Positions 8,430 to 19,141 of a stretch of 64,000 nt of DNA are shown here, piece by piece. The notes below the pieces were generated by a model. That model had not been told where the DNA came from. It worked only from the letters and a program-made list of their open reading frames with translations, and searched no databases. The stretch lies in the IMG/VR virus record IMGVR_UViG_3300025889_000073, positions 107,729 to 171,728 of that record; one strand, written 5' to 3'. Made by a program: the position numbers and the translations under genes. The stretch comes from a virus. Numbering within the stretch: the first letter of the stretch is position 1; each line of letters starts with the position of its first letter.

Positions 8430-11400
8430 ATGGCAAAACAACTAATACATGATTATACATTTACACCTTCTGCAAATACGGTTGTAATTAATTCCGTAGT
8501 AAAAGAAGAACGATTATTATTGATTACCAATGTAAATAGTGGCATACCAATTTATTTGTTTAGTGACCCCGCAAAAAAATACAATTCAGTTACCCATGAT
8601 TATGAAGCTGAAACGACAACGGTTGTTTTAGAATACAACTGTACTGCAATGACGGATAGTGACCCATTGCAAATCTTTATCGAATCGGATGCAGCAACAA
8701 TGGAAATGTCTGATACATTTCTTGATGCTGTTTCTAAAATCCGTGTTTCTACTCCAGAAAACTTAATTGATACCGACTTTGAATACGGATTGCAATCAAC
8801 AAAATGGGAAACATTAGAACGTGTCAAAAATATTCCAACATTTTTCAGTAGAACTGGAGATGATAGTTTAGTTATAACGGGAATGACCACTATTTCTGGT
8901 AGTGATGTTGTCACAGTATCTACTGAAGTTGAACATAATTTTGCTAAAGGTTATCCAGTACTTGTTGTAGGTTCAAAAAATATTACTTGTGATGGTGGAT
9001 TTGTAGTTACTAATATTTTGAATTTAAATTCTTTTCAATACAAAGCAAAAGGTATACAAAATTTCACAGGTTCCATTCTAGATACCTATACGCAAGTTTT
9101 TCCAGCAAACAAATACCAAGGCACAGAATTTAAATTAGATAATATTAATTCTATTGTAACTGATGAAGCTGCTGGCGGTTCAAAATTAACAGTTACAACT
9201 GCTTTTCCTACAGCTTTTGCAAATAACACAAGTTTCTTTTTAACAAATAGTGTCAGTACATTAGAAGAAAGAATTGATGCGGCCAATGCTGTTGTTTTTG
9301 ATAATTTTGATTCATTAAGTATTTCGTCATATACATCAAATGTTTCAGGTTCAGTTGTTGGAAGCGCTAAAGGTTTAATAGACGTTGATGATTATATTGC
9401 AAGAGAAGCATTCTATTTTGATATGGCTGATGTTACTTTTAGTGGTTCTCCAAACTATACCTTAACTTTTCCTTACAAACATGGATTTGCTGATAAAACT
9501 TATGTTGTTTGGAATCCTGGCGCTGGTGAAACTTTATATGGAACCGATTCAGGATATTGGAACACAAATTTTGGCGGTGGCCAGATGTGGGCTGGATATG
9601 GTTATGTTCTTAGGAGAGTTGATGATTATACGTTTTGGTTGGAAAGAGGATGGAATAACACAAATCGAATAGCAGTAACACAACCTACAATACCTTCATA
9701 TAACAATAGTACAACTAGAAGTTGTTTTATGAGAGGTTATTGGTTGGAGTATCACGGTTACTTTTACAGTAATTATAGTATTTTTAATGGATATTACGAA
9801 TGGCAAGTCTCCGGCCAAGCAAGTAAAGATCCAGCCTTGACTGTAGGAGGTTCAAACGCTACTCCTTGTGCTTTTTATAACATAAATCCTTATTTTACTC
9901 ACCAATACACTTGGTCTGGAATGAATATTAGTGGTATGGGCACAACCAATGGTTATATTTCCGGTCAATATCTCTATAACCTCCGAGACCCCTATGATAA
10001 TTACTATCGGTATTCTCCTTTTATCTATTATCCTTATGGATATATCCGTCAAGGATCCTATCTTCAAAATGGATTTTATCAATATCGATACTATTATACT
10101 TGGTCGGCTGCATCCGGATCCAGTCCAGTAACTTTTGGTGCTGGGAGTCCTTATTTTATTATGGTTCCATTAGTATTAAATACAAACAGAAATACTTTTT
10201 ATTTGGAAAACCATGGTTTGTCAACAGATGACCAGGTTAAAATGTCATATAGTGTTTCTGGATTAAGTCCAATTCAAAATAGAGTTAGTATCGTAACAAA
10301 CAATACTGAATATCCAATAGAATATGTTGACACAAATAGATTTAGATTAAAAAGTGATACAGGTACAATACTTCAACTTCAATCTCCAGGTTCAAACGGA
10401 ACATTTACTTTTACATCTAATGTTGCAAATACATTATCTGACACAATTTATATACAAAATAGTTTATTAAGTGATAATACAGCTGTTATCTATAATGCAA
10501 ATGGAAATTCTGATTTAGGAGGACTGTCAAACAATTCAACTTACTATGTTTTCCAAAAACAAAACAATAGATTTAGATTGACTTCTACAGAAGGTGGTTT
10601 GGTTGGAAGTCCCTTAACAGTTTATCACAGCAGTTCAAATTATTCATTTGATTATATTTACACAGGTACTCATGGAAAAACTTCTGCAAATAATGGAGAT
10701 TTAGCAATATATACAGCTACAACTCCAATTGGCGGTTTAAAAAATGGAAATTATTATTATGTAAGATACTATGATACAACTAGATTTACGTTGCACAGGT
10801 CTTATGCTGGTGCTGTAAACAATACAGACAAAATTAACTTAGCATATCCTTTTACTGGTACTGGTCAATTACAATTTACATCAGTTGTTGATTTTTCTGC
10901 CGCAGGTACAGGAGAACATTTATTAACTGCAACAGAATTTGGTGCTGCAGATGGTGTTTATAAAATAACAAATGATGTTTCTTCAAATACATTTGAGTTA
11001 TTAACAAATTCCACAATTAAATCTAGAGATTATCAATTAGCAATTAGTACACTTGGTATGATTCCAGAGTTTAATGCAATTCGAGTTCCAGGCCATGGTT
11101 TCACACAAAAAACTCTTATTACATATGAAACAACAGGAACAGCAATAAATGGTTTAAACAATGCAGCTTCCTATTATACATACGTTTTAGGTCCAGATTG
11201 GTTCTCACTTGCAAATACTGTTTCTGATATTGATACTGGTAATATAGTTCAATTTGATACTTCTGGTGCTAGTGGAACACATAGAATTTATACGAATTCT
11301 GTTTCTGGTGAAAAAGCTGGAAAAGGAACCATAACTGTATCAGCAACAGAAAAAGTGATTACTGGAACAAACACAAACTTCACTTCAGTATTTACTTCAG

Positions 11401-13787
11401 GTGATGATTTTGTAATTTATTATCCACCAGATACAACAACAATTTCCGTAACAGCAAACAATTTAAATGAAACATTTACATATAGTGGTTCACACGGATA
11501 TAGTGATGGTGATATAGTTAAGATTAGTTGGACTGGTACTGCAATTACAGGAATAAATCCTGATGTTTTCTATTATCTAAATCAATCATCAACCACTTTG
11601 CCGTTGCAAGAATTCACATTACACCCAACATATAGTGATGCTATATCAGGAACAAATGTTATTACTTTTTCTTCAAACGGGTCCGGAGTTCAAAGTACCA
11701 AATATTCCGATGTTGGTACAAGATATGTTGATAAAATTGATTTTGTTAATGGCCAAACGCAAGTGTCATTGGAAAATGAAATTGTTGATTCTGCAACAGA
11801 TGTAGAATATGCGATTCCTTCTGGTTTATTAATTCGTGCAGATGGATTTGCATTACATAGACCATATGATGGCGGTGTTGAATTGATTCCGTCATCTAAT
11901 CCTGACGGAAATATGGTAAGACAAACAAGAAAATATTTCCGTTATCAATCTGGTAAAGGCATACAAGTTAGTTTAGCTGTTAATTTTAGTCCGACTACTC
12001 CAATTGATACTTTAACTAGAAGTGGAACAACAGCAACGATTACAACAAGATACCCACATCGACTTACTGCTGGTTTAAATGTTGTCGTTTCTGGTGCAAC
12101 TACTGCTAGTGCAAATAATTATTGGAATGGTGAATTTACAATTGACACAACTACAGATTATGATTTTACGTTTACTTTACCTGGAACTCCTGATGAAACT
12201 ACTGCTGGAGGTTTAATTGAATTTTATGTAAAATCTTGGCAAAATAGTTTGTTGCGTTGTGGTTTATTTGATGACCAAAATGGATTGTTCTATGAGTATG
12301 ATGGACAAGCTTTGTATGCGGTAAGACGAAGTTCAACAACACAAATTAGTGGAACTTCTTCTGTAACATATAAGAGTTCTTTAATTGTAGGAACAAATAC
12401 AAAATATTCTTCACAACTATCAGCAGGTGAAAGAATCGTAATTAAAGGACAAACATATTTAATTACACAAATTGATAGTGATACTCAAATGTATGTTTTA
12501 CCAAGTTATACTGGTTCAACATTAGGTGGTGCAATCATCACAAAGATTATTGACACTAGAGTACCACAGTCACAATGGAATATTGACAAGGCTGATGGAA
12601 CAGGACCAACAGGATTCTCATTAGATATACATAAGATTCAAATGGCTTATATTGATTATTCTTGGTACGGTGCAGGTAAAGTCAGATTTGGATTTAAAGA
12701 CCAAGACGGTATAGCAAGATATTTCCATCAGTTTGTACACGGAAATAAACAAACTGAAGCTTATATGCGTTCAGGTAATTTACCTTCCAGGTATGAGTTA
12801 TTGAATATTGGAGAACCAACATATGTTCCGGCTTTAGCCCATTGGGGAACATCTGTTATTATGGATGGTAGATTCGATGACGATAAGGCATACGTTTTTA
12901 CCGCTTCGAGTACTCCGTTTAACTTATCTGGTTCTGTCACACTTGATTTAACTGCAAGAGTAGAAACAACAAGTTATTATTATAATATATCCGGTAATCA
13001 ATTAAAAACTATTGGATACGCATTAGATACAACATCAAACACTTTGTTCAATGGTATTTCTGATGGCTTGGTAATAAGTGGTACTGGATTACAAGCTGGA
13101 ACAAAGACTAGCAATCCATATAATTCAACTATCACTCCATATCAGCCGTATTTGGGGGCAATTTATTCTTCAATAGGTTATAGTTCCAGAACCACCAGAA
13201 ACTTAATTGTTTTGGATAGACAACCTACCGGCACGGCAGCTAATGGCACATATACAATAACATATCCGACAACACAAACCGTTACGGGTGTTATACCATT
13301 GATTTCAATTCGATTGGCTCCTAGTGTTGATACCGGTTCACCAGGATTATTAGGTGAAAGAGAAATTATTAACCGGATGCAATTGATTTTATCGAGTGTT
13401 GGTATTCTCTCAACACACACAGTTGAAGTTCAATTGGTATTGAATGGAACTTTAAGTACTAATACTTGGCAACGAGTTAACAGTCCAAGTTTGAGTCAGT
13501 TGTTGTATCATAGTAATAAAGATACAATTTATGGTGGTGCTATTGCATATTCATTCCGAGCGCAAGGTGGTACAGGAACAACAGGTCGTACACCTTCGTT
13601 AACGCAACAAGACCTCGGTGAAGTTGCAACATTAGGTAATTCAATACTTGGTGGTAACGGTACTTTCCCAGATGGTCCAGACGTTTTGACTGTAACTGCT
13701 AGATTGATTGAAGATGCCTCGACAGTTTCCAGTACAAATCCATTTGAAATTACCGGCCGTATTTCTTGGTCAGAGAGTCAGGCATAA
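8430..13787 (+). CDS. Giant repeat-containing tail/adhesin protein (1785 aa)
   Basis: The longest gene in the window. Several repeats of roughly 50-80 residues share the scheme H-G-x3-5-D-x-V/I-x-Y ... G-L/I ... YYV ... TxRFxL. Examples begin near residues 583 (HGLSTDDQVKMSY), 890 (HGFTQKTLITYE) and 1020 (HGYSDGDIVKISW). These resemble the beta repeats of very long phage tail proteins. Residues about 505-565 are extremely tyrosine-rich (17 Tyr in about 50 residues), and the codons there (CTC, TCC, ATC, CCC) differ from the flanks. The C-terminal 700 residues are long beta-strand-rich domains. The ATG follows a TAGGAAAA site. It is probably a long fibre or adhesin; receptor and exact particle position are unknown. 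Confidence 0.7.
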   Translation: MAKQLIHDYTFTPSANTVVINSVVKEERLLLITNVNSGIPIYLFSDPAKKYNSVTHDYEAETTTVVLEYNCTAMTDSDPLQIFIESDAATMEMSDTFLDAVSKIRVSTPENLIDTDFEYGLQSTKWETLERVKNIPTFFSRTGDDSLVITGMTTISGSDVVTVSTEVEHNFAKGYPVLVVGSKNITCDGGFVVTNILNLNSFQYKAKGIQNFTGSILDTYTQVFPANKYQGTEFKLDNINSIVTDEAAGGSKLTVTTAFPTAFANNTSFFLTNSVSTLEERIDAANAVVFDNFDSLSISSYTSNVSGSVVGSAKGLIDVDDYIAREAFYFDMADVTFSGSPNYTLTFPYKHGFADKTYVVWNPGAGETLYGTDSGYWNTNFGGGQMWAGYGYVLRRVDDYTFWLERGWNNTNRIAVTQPTIPSYNNSTTRSCFMRGYWLEYHGYFYSNYSIFNGYYEWQVSGQASKDPALTVGGSNATPCAFYNINPYFTHQYTWSGMNISGMGTTNGYISGQYLYNLRDPYDNYYRYSPFIYYPYGYIRQGSYLQNGFYQYRYYYTWSAASGSSPVTFGAGSPYFIMVPLVLNTNRNTFYLENHGLSTDDQVKMSYSVSGLSPIQNRVSIVTNNTEYPIEYVDTNRFRLKSDTGTILQLQSPGSNGTFTFTSNVANTLSDTIYIQNSLLSDNTAVIYNANGNSDLGGLSNNSTYYVFQKQNNRFRLTSTEGGLVGSPLTVYHSSSNYSFDYIYTGTHGKTSANNGDLAIYTATTPIGGLKNGNYYYVRYYDTTRFTLHRSYAGAVNNTDKINLAYPFTGTGQLQFTSVVDFSAAGTGEHLLTATEFGAADGVYKITNDVSSNTFELLTNSTIKSRDYQLAISTLGMIPEFNAIRVPGHGFTQKTLITYETTGTAINGLNNAASYYTYVLGPDWFSLANTVSDIDTGNIVQFDTSGASGTHRIYTNSVSGEKAGKGTITVSATEKVITGTNTNFTSVFTSGDDFVIYYPPDTTTISVTANNLNETFTYSGSHGYSDGDIVKISWTGTAITGINPDVFYYLNQSSTTLPLQEFTLHPTYSDAISGTNVITFSSNGSGVQSTKYSDVGTRYVDKIDFVNGQTQVSLENEIVDSATDVEYAIPSGLLIRADGFALHRPYDGGVELIPSSNPDGNMVRQTRKYFRYQSGKGIQVSLAVNFSPTTPIDTLTRSGTTATITTRYPHRLTAGLNVVVSGATTASANNYWNGEFTIDTTTDYDFTFTLPGTPDETTAGGLIEFYVKSWQNSLLRCGLFDDQNGLFYEYDGQALYAVRRSSTTQISGTSSVTYKSSLIVGTNTKYSSQLSAGERIVIKGQTYLITQIDSDTQMYVLPSYTGSTLGGAIITKIIDTRVPQSQWNIDKADGTGPTGFSLDIHKIQMAYIDYSWYGAGKVRFGFKDQDGIARYFHQFVHGNKQTEAYMRSGNLPSRYELLNIGEPTYVPALAHWGTSVIMDGRFDDDKAYVFTASSTPFNLSGSVTLDLTARVETTSYYYNISGNQLKTIGYALDTTSNTLFNGISDGLVISGTGLQAGTKTSNPYNSTITPYQPYLGAIYSSIGYSSRTTRNLIVLDRQPTGTAANGTYTITYPTTQTVTGVIPLISIRLAPSVDTGSPGLLGEREIINRMQLILSSVGILSTHTVEVQLVLNGTLSTNTWQRVNSPSLSQLLYHSNKDTIYGGAIAYSFRAQGGTGTTGRTPSLTQQDLGEVATLGNSILGGNGTFPDGPDVLTVTARLIEDASTVSSTNPFEITGRISWSESQA

Positions 13788-15529
13788 TGGCATATCAAAA
13801 AGTTTCACCCGAATATATCGAAACACAAGGCTCTTTAGCTGGAGATATATTAACTTCGAACGGTTCGAATACATATTGGACAACACCTGATTATGTTTCG
13901 TCTTCAGCTGGAGGATGGATTTTAGGTGATATATTCATCAATAGTGGAACAGATTCGAATTCAAATAGTACAGGAGCTTTAAAAGTTGCTGGTGGTATTG
14001 GTGTTAGTGGAAATGTATTTGCCAATTCAGTTGAAGTTTTAGAACAAATTGATTTAACACCCAACGACCATAGAGATTATAAAGAAGGTCGTTTATTTTA
14101 TGACTCGGAACATAAGACATTAAATTATTATAATGATGTTAATGCTGGATTTCCTATTGAACTTGGTGAAAATGTTTTAATACGAATTTTTAATTCAACA
14201 AATGCTCAAATAAACATAGGCGCTCCTGTAACACTTTCAGGACTCACTACAGAAGGTGTACCAAAAGGAGTTTTAGCTGATGCTTCCACACCAACACTAT
14301 ATAACTTTTCTGGATTAGCTGGTCATAATATCGCTAACGGAACATACGGATATGTTGTTGCAGCCGGTATTGTTAGAGGCATGGACACTTCATCCTTAAC
14401 TGAAGGTGGTCGAGCATTCGTTGGCTTTGCAACACCAGGTACTATTGTACAACCATCACCAAGTTATCCAAATTATCCTATGTGTATTGGTTATGTTGCA
14501 AAATCTGATGCAGTAAATGGTATATTTGTTGTTGAGCAACAGAATCACTCCGTAAATTCTTTTAGAGTTTTAAATGACGCTAGAGTTGATGGCACACTAA
14601 CAGCTGCAAATTTAGAAATTTTAGGAACACAAACTACTGTTGCTGTCAATAATCTTGAAGTTGTAGATACTTTTATTTATTTGGGCGGTGGTGATTCAAT
14701 CACATCACCTAATGTTACTGGTGTTAATGGTTTAAATGACTTATCTTTTAAAGGACATTACGAAGGTTCTGGTACAATACAATTTTATGTTGAAATAGAT
14801 GGAACATCACCCGATACATTTAAATGGTCTTATAATGATTTTGTTACTACAGAAGCATCAGCACAAACAATAACAGGTCTTACTCAAACACTATCAAACG
14901 GCATTTCAGTTTTGTTTGAAGCAACTTCAGGACATACGTTGGGTGATAAATGGTGGGGTGAAGGTTCTCCAATCAACACAGATATTGGTACAGTAGGCAA
15001 TAGAAACGATAGTGCTATTGGAGGTCCTGGTTATACTCACATTGGTTGGTTCTTTGATGTAACAGATAATAAATTTAAATTTTTTGATAGATATGATGAC
15101 GAACCAGAAGGCACAATTGACCCAACATCAGGCACAGCAAATTGGCATTTAGCTAATTTGGAATTTGGAACAACAAATACAATAACTTCAAATACTACAA
15201 CATCCAATAGTCGAGTTTTAAACACAGGAACATTAACAGCAACAGATACAAGTTATTTCACATCTGGTGCCAATTCAACATCAAATATTACAGGTGCAGT
15301 TGTTGTAACTGGAGGATTAGGTGTATCAGGAAATGTCTATTGTGCAGGAGAATTGGTTATAGAAGGTTCGGCAAATGGTGATATATCCGGAGTAGATAAT
15401 ATATATGCTAACAATGCTTATTTTAGTCTTGCTAACACAACAACCTTAGCATTTTCTGATGGTTCACAACAAACTTCTGCTGGACTTAGCAAAGGCTTTT
15501 CAGTAGCATTTACTTTTTTAATATTTTAA
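13787..15529 (+). CDS. Tail fibre-like protein
   Basis: A 580-residue protein. I place the start at the ATG that overlaps the upstream TAA as TAATG; an in-frame TTG lies 21 bases further upstream but would be unusual. GALKVAGGIGVSGNV (near residue 64) and VTGGLGVSGNVYCAGELVIEG (near 505) are repeats of the short shaft motif found in many T4-like aquatic phage fibres. The middle (about residues 120-250) has the ENVLIRIFNSTNAQINIGAPV ... GIVRGMDTSSL type domain also seen in phage head or tail fibres. Its C-terminus is short and hydrophobic (SVAFTFLIF). Host interaction is inferred. Confidence 0.65.
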   Translation: MAYQKVSPEYIETQGSLAGDILTSNGSNTYWTTPDYVSSSAGGWILGDIFINSGTDSNSNSTGALKVAGGIGVSGNVFANSVEVLEQIDLTPNDHRDYKEGRLFYDSEHKTLNYYNDVNAGFPIELGENVLIRIFNSTNAQINIGAPVTLSGLTTEGVPKGVLADASTPTLYNFSGLAGHNIANGTYGYVVAAGIVRGMDTSSLTEGGRAFVGFATPGTIVQPSPSYPNYPMCIGYVAKSDAVNGIFVVEQQNHSVNSFRVLNDARVDGTLTAANLEILGTQTTVAVNNLEVVDTFIYLGGGDSITSPNVTGVNGLNDLSFKGHYEGSGTIQFYVEIDGTSPDTFKWSYNDFVTTEASAQTITGLTQTLSNGISVLFEATSGHTLGDKWWGEGSPINTDIGTVGNRNDSAIGGPGYTHIGWFFDVTDNKFKFFDRYDDEPEGTIDPTSGTANWHLANLEFGTTNTITSNTTTSNSRVLNTGTLTATDTSYFTSGANSTSNITGAVVVTGGLGVSGNVYCAGELVIEGSANGDISGVDNIYANNAYFSLANTTTLAFSDGSQQTSAGLSKGFSVAFTFLIF

Positions 15530-15550
15530 ATTATAGATTAAGAGAAAAAT

Positions 15551-15910
15551 ATGGCAAATCCAAATTTACTTAACATGACTGGAATGTACGGTGAAACTGC
15601 CGTAGCACAACTTACAACAGGCACAACAAGTTTGGTGACAAATGCTTCAGCATCTGGTACATTGGTTAAGATAAACAGTTTAATTGTTTCCAATGTGGAT
15701 GGAACAAATGCAGCAGACGTAAACGCATGGATATTAAGAAGTGCTGTTGCTTACAATATTGCTTCAACAATTTCTGTTCCGGCCGATGCAACTCTTGTTT
15801 TAATTTCAAAAGACACTTCAATTTATTTACAAGAAAACGACACTTTGCAATTGTCTGCTGGTACGTCTGGTGACTTAGAAGTTGTTTGTAGTTATGAAGT
15901 TATATCATAA
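15551..15910 (+). CDS. Small beta-rich virion-associated protein
   Basis: A 119-residue protein with the pattern GETAVAQLTTGTTSLV, ISVPADATLVLISKDTSIYLQENDTLQL and DLEVVCSYEVIS. The same beta-rich small protein is common near fibre genes of aquatic phages. I recognise the type but no established function. The start follows AAGAGAAAAAT. It could be a decoration protein or a fibre-tip subunit. Confidence 0.5.
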   Translation: MANPNLLNMTGMYGETAVAQLTTGTTSLVTNASASGTLVKINSLIVSNVDGTNAADVNAWILRSAVAYNIASTISVPADATLVLISKDTSIYLQENDTLQLSAGTSGDLEVVCSYEVIS

Positions 15911-15921
15911 GGTAATTAACC

Positions 15922-17061
15922 ATGGCAGGTTATTATACCTATAATGGAGGCCTAATAGGTACAGGTCAAATATCAGAAGTTGCAGGTGTTCATGATTTAA
16001 GAAGAAATTTACTTACACCACCAGGTGCTTTTTATACATTTTCTACCCACACATTTACTACTGCTGGAAATGATACGAGTAGAAATGGACCAACTTTAAG
16101 TGAGGTACAAACATCTTATAGTAGTGAAATATGGACTTCAGATAGTAGTTTTTTGAATGTGTATTCAGGAGTACAACTTTGGAAAGTACCCGCAACAGCA
16201 AATTACGACATAACAGCAGCTGGAGCACGGGGTGGTAGTGGTATAAATGGTACTTCCTATACTTCTGCTGGTAGTGGTAGAATAGTTAGTGGCAGAGTTT
16301 CTTTAATAGCAGGCGATGTTATAGCAATTATCGTTGGAGCTATTGGTAATGAAAGAGGTGGCGGCGGCGGAAGTTTTGTTTGGTATTGGGGAAATCCCAT
16401 AAGTTCTGGTCCAGGTACTCAAAATTTAATTATAGCTGCTGGCGGCGGAGGAGGAGGAGGCGCTTGGCCATCATCAGGAAATTGGGCTGATGCTCCGCAA
16501 TCAGAATCAGCAGTATCTTGGTTTGCATTAACTCCGACAACTTATGTAACATATAACTCACCTCCAACTAATGGCGGTTCTGGTGAACAAAGAGACAATA
16601 CTGTTAATTATTGGGATGGCTGTCCTGGCGCAGGATGGAACGAAGACGGAGTAGTACAGACAACTGCGCCAACAGCGTATTATACTACATGGGGAGAAAC
16701 AGCTGATACTTCTAATAGTACTATTATGGGAGCGCTATCACCAAAATCACCAGTTTCGCCTGGAAGAGGTGGAATAGCTTGGTTTAATAGTGCTGGAGGA
16801 AACCCCGATGGAAGTGGCGCAGGTGGATTTGGTGGAGGAGGAACTATGGGAGGAGACAATGCATCCGCCTCTGGAGTTGGCGGCGGTGGCGGAGGTTATA
16901 GTGGCGGATGTCAAGGCGGCAACAATGGCGCCAGCAGCGCCGGCGGCCGTGCTCAAGGAGGCGGCGCCGGCAGTTACTTAAATTCATCTCCTTACCTAAC
17001 TAATAAAACTTGGGGGTCTACTAATAGTGGTGCGGGTTACGTTACAATTACAAAAGTCTGA
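15922..17061 (+). CDS. Glycine-rich adhesin-like protein
   Basis: A 379-residue protein. Residues 1-85 are a non-repetitive head; from about residue 90 (WKVPATANYDITAAGARGG) to the end it becomes very glycine-rich, with runs such as GGGGGGGAW near 175 and GSGAGGFGGGGTMGG near 297. This follows the glycine-rich domain seen in ALK-type receptors and in phage adhesins, where T4-like gp38 tips use polyglycine-II sandwiches. Local GC content rises sharply because of GGC/GGA codons. It is preceded by a GGTAATTAACC leader. It is likely a receptor-binding tip, and the second glycine-rich gene follows. Confidence 0.6.
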   Translation: MAGYYTYNGGLIGTGQISEVAGVHDLRRNLLTPPGAFYTFSTHTFTTAGNDTSRNGPTLSEVQTSYSSEIWTSDSSFLNVYSGVQLWKVPATANYDITAAGARGGSGINGTSYTSAGSGRIVSGRVSLIAGDVIAIIVGAIGNERGGGGGSFVWYWGNPISSGPGTQNLIIAAGGGGGGGAWPSSGNWADAPQSESAVSWFALTPTTYVTYNSPPTNGGSGEQRDNTVNYWDGCPGAGWNEDGVVQTTAPTAYYTTWGETADTSNSTIMGALSPKSPVSPGRGGIAWFNSAGGNPDGSGAGGFGGGGTMGGDNASASGVGGGGGGYSGGCQGGNNGASSAGGRAQGGGAGSYLNSSPYLTNKTWGSTNSGAGYVTITKV

Positions 17062-17069
17062 TAATTAAA

Positions 17070-19112
17070 ATGAAAAGAAATAGTAATTTTATAACTTCAC
17101 AAAAATTAGATGTTACTAAAACATTTTATTCTGGTATACACGACACATTTGATAATTATAATTTTAGAAAAGATGATTCATGGCCAGAACCTAGAAAAAT
17201 AACAAGTGTAAATAATGCTACAGATAGTTATTCTTCAGCTGGAAATTATACCAGTAGTAGCAATTATGGTTTTCAAGGCCGAACTTTTCGATGGCAAGTT
17301 TATTTTACTGGTTTTATTCCAGGAGATTATATATGGTTAGTAACAAATGACGCACAGAATTCTTTTACCGCCTCTGATTTTACAGACAATTCACTCACAT
17401 CAAAGATTCAATTAAGTTCTACAGATATAACAAATGGCTATGTGTATTTTTATAAAACTTTAAGTTCAACTACTGTAGATGGTGTACAAGAAGGTTTTCG
17501 TGTATATTGGTATTATGGTGATGTGTCTACTTATTTTGGAGATTTCTTGTGGTATAGTGGTATTTTTTACATTCGAACTCCATCGGCCACTTTTGATACA
17601 AGCACTTATAGTTTAAATGAAGGTAGTACTGTAACACCTACAATATACACTAACTATGTAGCAGATAACTTGGTATTGTATTGGCGAGTTTTATATGGTT
17701 CTGGATTAACAGCAGAAGATTTTACAACTCAACCTTCGTTAACACAGTTGCAACTTGGTAGCAGCGGTTCTTATGGATTTAATCAATCTTGGTACACTCT
17801 TGACGTATCTCCTGGTTACTATACACCTAATCAAACATGGACAGCAAATTCTGACTTTTTAACAGAAGGGACAGAAACAATAACTATGTATTTGAGATGG
17901 TTAACTTCATCCGGACCAATATTACACACAGCAACTATTAACGTAAATGACACCTCTCAAAATGTACTTGCAACGATTTCTGAAAGTACAACTTCAATAG
18001 ATGAAGGTAGTAATGTTGTATTTACAATAGATACTTCTTCTTCAGCAACAACAGTTCCAGACGGAACAGTTTTAAATTGGGATTTAGAAAACATATCAAC
18101 TACGACTGGATATTGGAACAACACCGATATTATAGAAGGATTTGCAAATACAGTTTCTATTGTAAGTAACACAGCAACAGTAACAATAACAGCAAATACT
18201 GATGCATTTACAGAAGGTTCGGAATCTTTTAGACTTAGATTAAAAGATACTTACGGAACATACATAGCAAACAGTAATACTGTCACAATCAATGACACAT
18301 CGACTGGAACAGCAGAAACACTACAAGTTGTTGCTGGCCAAGCTGAATATACAACTCCTGGATCATATTCTTGGACAGCACCAAACGGTGTAACAAATGT
18401 TTCCGTAGTATGCATAGGTGCTGGGGCTGCTGGGGTCAACTCTGCTGGTGGCGCTCGAGGCGGCGGTGGCGGCGGGCTGGGTTGGAAAAATAATATACCA
18501 GTCGTACCCGGTAATTCTTATACCGTTGAAGTAGGCGCAGGCACTAGCTCAACCGGCACAGCGACTACTGCTGGGAGTAGTTATTTTATAAGCCTTGCAA
18601 CTGTTGCTGGTTATGGTGGAACAAGTACATCAGGTGCAGCAGCTACTTATGTTGGTGATGGCGGTGGTAATGGTGGTATAGGTGGAGTAGGAGCTTCTGG
18701 CTATGAGTCTGGCGGTGGTGGTGCTGGTGGATATAGCGGCGCTGGCGGCAATGGCGGTTGGTACCCATCGCCGGCGGCCACGGACGGTTCAGGTGGCGGT
18801 GGCGGCGGCGGAGGATATGGTAATCTTACAGGCGGCGGCGGTGGAGGAACAGGAATATACGGCGAAGGAACGAATGGCTCAGCAGGCGCTAGCACAACAG
18901 GCTCTTATGGTACCGGCGGCGGCGGAGGTTCAGGTGGTGTAGATGGTAACACCGGTGCTAGCCCTGTTTACGGAGGGAATTATGGTGGTGGGTCGTATGG
19001 TAGATTTGGTAACGGCGGTACGTCAGTTGGAGCGGGAGGAGCTGTTCGTATCATATGGGGTGACGGACTTATTAGTAGGTCCTTTCCTTCAACCAATACT
19101 GGAGACGTTTAA
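17070..19112 (+). CDS. Calx-beta-like plus glycine-rich adhesin protein
   Basis: A 680-residue modular protein. Residues about 175-300 and 300-405 form two Calx-beta-like repeats (SATFDTSTYSLNEGSTV...; ATISESTTSIDEGSNVVFTI ... DAFTEGSESFRLRL ... VTINDTS). From about residue 425 (TPGSYSWTAPNGVTNVSVVC) the protein is a glycine-rich domain extending to near residue 660, with many GGGGGG runs encoded by GC-rich GGC/GGT codons. The arrangement suggests a shaft followed by a polyglycine tip. It probably acts in adsorption alongside the protein at 15922. It is the last gene before the glycosyltransferase pair. Confidence 0.6.
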   Translation: MKRNSNFITSQKLDVTKTFYSGIHDTFDNYNFRKDDSWPEPRKITSVNNATDSYSSAGNYTSSSNYGFQGRTFRWQVYFTGFIPGDYIWLVTNDAQNSFTASDFTDNSLTSKIQLSSTDITNGYVYFYKTLSSTTVDGVQEGFRVYWYYGDVSTYFGDFLWYSGIFYIRTPSATFDTSTYSLNEGSTVTPTIYTNYVADNLVLYWRVLYGSGLTAEDFTTQPSLTQLQLGSSGSYGFNQSWYTLDVSPGYYTPNQTWTANSDFLTEGTETITMYLRWLTSSGPILHTATINVNDTSQNVLATISESTTSIDEGSNVVFTIDTSSSATTVPDGTVLNWDLENISTTTGYWNNTDIIEGFANTVSIVSNTATVTITANTDAFTEGSESFRLRLKDTYGTYIANSNTVTINDTSTGTAETLQVVAGQAEYTTPGSYSWTAPNGVTNVSVVCIGAGAAGVNSAGGARGGGGGGLGWKNNIPVVPGNSYTVEVGAGTSSTGTATTAGSSYFISLATVAGYGGTSTSGAAATYVGDGGGNGGIGGVGASGYESGGGGAGGYSGAGGNGGWYPSPAATDGSGGGGGGGGYGNLTGGGGGGTGIYGEGTNGSAGASTTGSYGTGGGGGSGGVDGNTGASPVYGGNYGGGSYGRFGNGGTSVGAGGAVRIIWGDGLISRSFPSTNTGDV

Positions 19113-19141
19113 TATATAATATATAAACATTTGGAGTTATT

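Noticed and set aside
9852-10131. Short overlapping frames in the tyrosine-rich block
   Set aside because: Both strands are open only because the block is Tyr/Ile-rich; the long forward frame explains the DNA.
18701-18895. Minus-strand proline-rich frame over the glycine-rich domain
   Set aside because: It is the complement of GGN glycine codons and has no supporting start signals.
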